A stretch of 64,000 nt of DNA. It comes from Oerskovia merdavium. Lineage in GTDB: Bacteria; Actinomycetota; Actinomycetes; Actinomycetales; Cellulomonadaceae. The notes under the pieces were generated by a model. That model was not told the DNA's origin. It made no database searches and saw only the letters and a list, made by a program, of their open reading frames with translations. The translations under genes and the position numbers were made by a program. Positions within the stretch are counted from its first letter, which is position 1. Every line of letters begins with the position of its first letter. The stretch spans positions 118,181 to 182,180 of the forward strand of contig NZ_JACSQF010000001.1 of assembly GCF_014836755.1 (NCBI RefSeq), written 5' to 3'. Shown here in pieces: positions 60,569-64,000 of the stretch.

Positions 60569-60612
60569 CCGGCGATGGGGGTTTCGCTCTGCGGCGAAAC
60601 CCCCATCGCCGG
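60569..60612 (-). terminator. 19-bp hairpin between the ycaQ-like gene and secA
   Basis: CCGGCGATGGGGGTTTCGC pairs perfectly with GCGAAACCCCCATCGCCGG around a 6-nt loop, 13 nt after the ycaQ-like stop and 134 nt before secA. No U tract follows. It could instead be a dispersed palindromic element. Confidence 0.7.
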
Positions 60613-60625
60613 CCGCCCGGGACGC

Positions 60626-61894
60626 CTACCCCGCGGCGCCCTGGACCGGGACCTGGGCGAGCTCGGCGGCGAGCGCGGGGGCGAGGTCCCCCGCAGGCCC
60701 GACGGCGACGCTCGCCATCCCCAGCCAGCCCGCCATGAGGCGCAGCTCGGCCGCGAGCGCCGGGGCGGTCTCCGTGTCCGCGTACTCCTCGCGGTGGGCC
60801 GCGAGGACCCGCAGGACGCCCGCACGGCGGTCCGCCTTGAGGTCCACCTTGGCCGTGATGCGGTCCCCCTGGAGGAACGGCAGGACGTAGTAGCCGTGGA
60901 CCCGCTTGGCCGCGGGCACGTAGATCTCGATGCGGTAGCGGGTCCCGAACAGCTGCTCGAGCCGCGTGCGCTCGAACACGAGCGGGTCGAACGGGCTGAG
61001 CAGCGCGCGCCCCTGGGCCCGGCGCGGGAGCACGGCGTCACGGTGGAGATACGTGGTCTCGTCCCAACCCCGCACCTCGACGGGCCGGAGCACGCCGTCC
61101 TCGACGAGCTCGTCGAGCGCACGACGTGGGGCCGGCCCCTTGAGCCGGAAGTAGTCGCGGAAGCAGCGCAGCGTCCCGACCCCGTGCGCCCTGGCCCCGA
61201 TCTCCAGGAGCCGGCGGACCGCGTCCTGGTCGCTCACGGGTGGGGCCGCGACGACCGCGGGGGGAAGGACGCGTTCGGTCAGGTCGTAGCAGCGCTCGAA
61301 CGCCGCGTTGCGGCGCGCGGCCGTGATCTCACCCGTGAAGAAGAGGAACTCGAGGGCCCGCTTGGCGAGCGACCAGTTCCAGCCCCACTCGGTCGTGGTG
61401 CGCGCCTCGCCCATGCCCTGCGCCTCGAGCAGCTCGTGGACCTCGCCGGCCGTGATCGGTCCACGCTCCGCGACGATCCCCCGGACGTGCTCGACCACCG
61501 CGGAGTGCGACAGCTCGACACCGCTGATGGCCCCCCACGCCTCGGTCCGGTAGGCACGCTGGCGCCACTCGAGGAGCCGGTAGGTCTCGGGCGGTACGTA
61601 CGAGGCCACGTGCCCCCAGTACTCCACGAGCCGGCGCGGCGCCCGGCCCGCCGCGCGGTCGAGCAGGGTCACGTCGTAGGGACCGAGCCGTGAGTAGAGC
61701 GGGACCAGGTGCGCCCGGGCCAGGACGTTGACCGAGTCGATCTGGAGCAGCCCCAGGCGGTCCACGGTGCGCTGGACGTGCCGCAGCGTGACCTGCCGGG
61801 GCGCAGCGCCGTCGTCGGGCCGGGGGGCGTGCAGACCCTGCGCGGCGAGCGCGACGCGGCGAGCCTGGGCGAGCGACATGGTCTCGGTCTTCAC
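60626..61894 (-). CDS. YcaQ/AlkX-type DNA glycosylase
   Basis: The product (422 residues) belongs to the HTH_42 winged-helix family of interstrand-crosslink and alkylation glycosylases. Gln51-Ile-Asp53 ([19 protein letters not shown]) matches the QxD catalytic motif of YcaQ, rather than QxQ of AlkZ. Other family segments are [40 protein letters not shown] and [23 protein letters not shown] at 61894 has AGGA 8 nt upstream; an ATG at 61903 is possible. It stands between hpf and secA on the minus strand. DNA repair is inferred from the family. Confidence 0.85.
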   Translation of the reverse strand: MKTETMSLAQARRVALAAQGLHAPRPDDGAAPRQVTLRHVQRTVDRLGLLQIDSVNVLARAHLVPLYSRLGPYDVTLLDRAAGRAPRRLVEYWGHVASYVPPETYRLLEWRQRAYRTEAWGAISGVELSHSAVVEHVRGIVAERGPITAGEVHELLEAQGMGEARTTTEWGWNWSLAKRALEFLFFTGEITAARRNAAFERCYDLTERVLPPAVVAAPPVSDQDAVRRLLEIGARAHGVGTLRCFRDYFRLKGPAPRRALDELVEDGVLRPVEVRGWDETTYLHRDAVLPRRAQGRALLSPFDPLVFERTRLEQLFGTRYRIEIYVPAAKRVHGYYVLPFLQGDRITAKVDLKADRRAGVLRVLAAHREEYADTETAPALAAELRLMAGWLGMASVAVGPAGDLAPALAAELAQVPVQGAAG

Positions 61895-61967
61895 CCGACC
61901 CATCCTGCCCGTCCCCCCTGACACGCGCCGCGTCACACCGCACGGGCCACGCGGTGCAGGGCGCACG

Positions 61968-62010
61968 CCGACGGGGTGGCGCCGCCTGGTCGGCGACGCC
62001 ACCCCGTCGG
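61968..62010 (-). terminator. Terminator after hpf
   Basis: CCGACGGGGTGGCG (61968-61981) pairs with CGCCACCCCGTCGG (61997-62010) around 15 nt, about 33 nt past the hpf stop. There is no U tract. Confidence 0.6.
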
Positions 62011-62042
62011 GTCGGTCCTAGGTCACGTGGACCTCACGGTGC

Positions 62043-62690
62043 TCACCCCTGGTCGGGGGATCCCTTCATGCCACCCGCGCAGGCCGTGTCGAGCGCGATG
62101 ACCCCGTAGCTCCAGCCCCTGCGCCGGTAGGCGACCGAGGGGCGGGCGGTCTCGACGTCGACGAAGAGGTAGAAGTCGTGGCCCACCATCTCCATCTCGT
62201 AGAGGGCGTCGTCGATCGTCATGGGCTCGGCGGAGTGGAGCTTCTGACGGATGACGACGGGCGAGTCGCCGAGCTGGGTCTCGACCGCTTCGCCGGGCAC
62301 GCCGGGGTGCGCGACCACCGGCTCCGGCTGCTTGTCCTCCGGGATGAACGGGCGGACGTCGACGGGCGGCTGCGGGTTGTTGTTGCGGTGGTCCTTGCGG
62401 CGGTCGCTGACACGCCGCAGCCTCTCCTGGAGCTTGTTCATGGCCAGGTCGAGTGCCCCGAACCGGTCGTCTGCTGCCGCCTCGGCGCGGACGACGGGTC
62501 CCTTGGCGCGGACGGTCAGCTCGACCCTCTCGCGCACCTCGGACAGTCGGGGGTTGTTCTCGTGGGTGACCTCGACGTCGATCCGCTGGGCGGTCGGTGC
62601 GAGCTGCTCGAACTTCGCGAGCTTTTCTTCCACGTGTCGGCGGAAGCGGTCAGCCACTTCCGTGTGCCTGCCGACGACAACGATCTCCAT
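62043..62690 (-). CDS. hpf: Ribosome hibernation promoting factor, long form
   Basis: The 215-residue protein dimerises 70S ribosomes into inactive 100S particles in stationary phase. The N-terminal S30AE domain starts MEIVVVGRHTEVADRFRRHV and contains RFGALDLAMNKLQERLRRVS; a Pro-rich linker (about 105-145) leads to the C-terminal dimerisation domain (VVIRQKLHSAEPMTIDDALY, DFYLFVDVETARPSVAYRRR). GGAGG lies 5 nt before the ATG. The 220-nt region upstream contains hairpins (GATCCCCCTCGGGGG) and a candidate TAGGTACT promoter element. Confidence 0.94.
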   Translation of the reverse strand: MEIVVVGRHTEVADRFRRHVEEKLAKFEQLAPTAQRIDVEVTHENNPRLSEVRERVELTVRAKGPVVRAEAAADDRFGALDLAMNKLQERLRRVSDRRKDHRNNNPQPPVDVRPFIPEDKQPEPVVAHPGVPGEAVETQLGDSPVVIRQKLHSAEPMTIDDALYEMEMVGHDFYLFVDVETARPSVAYRRRGWSYGVIALDTACAGGMKGSPDQG

Positions 62691-62910
62691 GTGAGCCTCC
62701 GCAAAGGGTCTCGGACGCTCCCGTTACTCCAGAGCGTCCCGTGTGGTCCTGGGTCTGGCTCCCCCGAGGGGGATCCGGAGTACCTATCACCTCCCTGCCC
62801 GAAGACCTAGCCTCGGGCCTGTCGCTCTGTGGCCGCACGGGTCCCGTTACCAACCGTTCCCCGTGACGACTGGACCCCAGGTTAACCCCCCTGCGAGGTA
62901 AAGGCAGCAT

Positions 62911-63828
62911 CTACGTGAGATGAACTTCGTGGGCCGCGGAACCCTGCCGCGGAGGGGGTGTCGCGGCGACCACGAAGGCCCCCAGGACGTGCGCTCCGAG
63001 CCCTTCCAGGGCCCGCTCGCAGGCCGCGAGCGTGGCGCCCGTGGTGAGTACGTCGTCGACCAGGAGGCATGCGGCTCCCGCGAGCGACGGGCCCGGGGCG
63101 GCGCCGCGCCGGGGCGCACGGACGGTCGTCAACCGTTCTCCGCGGCCTCGTGACCCCCGCCCCACCTGGTCGTGCCCGCGTTGCGTCAGCAGCCGTACGG
63201 GCGTCGCCTCGACGCCTGCCGCACAGAGCCCCTGCGCGAGCGCGCGGGCCAGCGACAGGACGGGTTCTCGTCCCCGTGCGCGCCGTGCTGCGGCGGTCGA
63301 GGGCGCGGGCACCACGAGCACGGGGTCCCGGCCGCTCCCGGCACAGGCCCTGGCCTCTCCGCGCCCGACGGCGGCCCGCACGCCGGGCGCCAGGATCACC
63401 CCAGCGTGGTGCGCCGCGGCGTCGAGCACCCCCGTGAGGTCGACCCGGCCCTTGTCCTTCCACGCCACGACCACGTCCCTCAGCGGGCCCGCGTACGGCG
63501 CACAGGCCCACACGGGCAACGGGGCCCGGCCGTCGAGCCTGTCGAGCCGAGGGGCGTCGCGCTCACGGCGGATCGGGGCGCCGTCGAGCAGCCCGGCGCA
63601 CGCCGGGCACAGGGCGATGTCCCGCATACCGCAGCCCGGACACTCGATCGGGACGACGAGCCGGGTCAGCGAGGCCGCAGCGCCCGCGAGCGCGGCGACG
63701 AGAGGGCGTGTGCCCCCGGCAGCCGTGACGGGCGTGACAGGCGTGACCGACACGCGCCGGTCGCGTCCCGTGCCCGGCCGGGGCGACGGGTCGTCCGGGG
63801 ACCGGGAGGGCTGCACGGAGGAGGGCAC
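62911..63828 (-). CDS. ComF-family phosphoribosyltransferase-like protein
   Basis: The 305-residue protein has the ComF layout: two CxxC motifs (CPGCGMRDIALCPAC near residue 64) for zinc, then VWACAPYAGPLRDVVVAWKD, and the phosphoribosyltransferase site LLVDDVLTTGATLAACERAL near 265. ComF takes part in DNA uptake in Bacillus; in actinobacteria its role is unclear. The first about 45 residues are low-complexity, so the GTG at 63828 may be too early. It lies directly downstream of a likely lpqB, the usual order in this lineage. Confidence 0.88.
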   Translation of the reverse strand: MPSSVQPSRSPDDPSPRPGTGRDRRVSVTPVTPVTAAGGTRPLVAALAGAAASLTRLVVPIECPGCGMRDIALCPACAGLLDGAPIRRERDAPRLDRLDGRAPLPVWACAPYAGPLRDVVVAWKDKGRVDLTGVLDAAAHHAGVILAPGVRAAVGRGEARACAGSGRDPVLVVPAPSTAAARRARGREPVLSLARALAQGLCAAGVEATPVRLLTQRGHDQVGRGSRGRGERLTTVRAPRRGAAPGPSLAGAACLLVDDVLTTGATLAACERALEGLGAHVLGAFVVAATPPPRQGSAAHEVHLT

Positions 63829-63932
63829 GGCCCGAGCCTGTCACGTCCCGCCGCACACCGGGCGAGGGCGAGCCCGTTCTGTGGACACGTGGCCCGTCCC
63901 CGTGCCTGTGCACGGGCAGGACCACCGCCAGG

Positions 63933-64000
63933 TCAACCCGGGAACGCCGGCAGGGCGACCCCCTCGATCCGCTTCTCCCACACGGCGCCGGACCGGCTGC
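63933..64000 (-). CDS. 3' end of probable lpqB (partial)
   Basis: The last 22 codons read VWEKRIEGVALPAFPG and a TGA at 63935..63933. The PAFPG ending resembles that of LpqB, a lipoprotein working with the MtrAB system, and lpqB usually precedes comF and hpf in actinobacteria. The call is based on position and the short tail only. The gene runs off the right end. Confidence 0.45.
   Translation of the reverse strand, partial: SRSGAVWEKRIEGVALPAFPG

Overview
The window is high-GC, densely packed chromosomal DNA, with a strong G/C third-position bias and many GTG starts. It comes from an actinobacterium, most likely a Micrococcales member of the Cellulomonadaceae/Promicromonosporaceae type; I infer this from gene content, not from a search. 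Lineage markers include an Arg/Gln/Gly-rich insertion in Rho, a fused Kgd-type 2-oxoglutarate dehydrogenase, a SigR/RsrA (mycothiol-type) redox switch, the 24-residue ribosomal protein bL37, an Rv3235-like protein beside secA, and the order rho-rpmE-prfA-prmC-tsaC-wecA-atpIBEFHAGD.

Layout. 1-21.8 kb, almost all minus strand: read in transcription order, argS-lysA-hom-thrC-thrB, then rho, rpmE, prfA-prmC-tsaC-wecA-like-atpI, and the F1Fo ATP synthase operon running off the left end before atpC. 21.9-33.3 kb is more accessory: an MFS exporter, tRNA-Arg(CCG), a lower-GC patch with an Abi/HEPN-like gene, a carboxyethylornithine-synthase-like dehydrogenase, a CYTH protein, a small HTH protein divergent from a Na+/H+ antiporter, a VanY-like peptidase and two CNNM/CorC proteins. 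33.4-39.5 kb: an OmpR-type two-component pair and kgd. 39.5-45.3 kb: aldo/keto reductase, aldose epimerase, a degenerate SGNH protein, a DUF4097-PadR-DUF4097 operon with paired operators, and bL37. 45.4-51.7 kb: rsrA-sigR, ferritin, a DoxX-like protein, and aroA-rsgA-hisN. 51.7-57.4 kb: DUF6912-like, a CpaE-like/SAF pair, an excisionase-like HTH, a LysM membrane protein and an Rv3235-like protein. 57.4-64 kb: secA, a YcaQ-type glycosylase, hpf, comF and the 3' tip of a probable lpqB.

How the genes work together. Most of the window is housekeeping: ATP synthesis, translation termination and its modification, transcription termination, and aspartate-family, aromatic and histidine amino-acid synthesis. 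Tight overlaps (GTGA, ATGA, TGATG) point to translational coupling. Regulation can be read directly in a few places: a SigR-type promoter (GGGAAT, 18 bp, GTT) that should drive an N-terminally extended SigR isoform, two near-palindromic PadR-type operators, and a TTGACA palindrome between the HTH and antiporter genes.

I found no CRISPR array, insertion sequence, prophage or biosynthetic cluster. The best candidates for under-described biology are the HEPN-type gene next to the tRNA, the SGNH-fold protein lacking all three catalytic residues, the PadR/DUF4097 operon, the SigR' arrangement and a probable CTG start for atpB.
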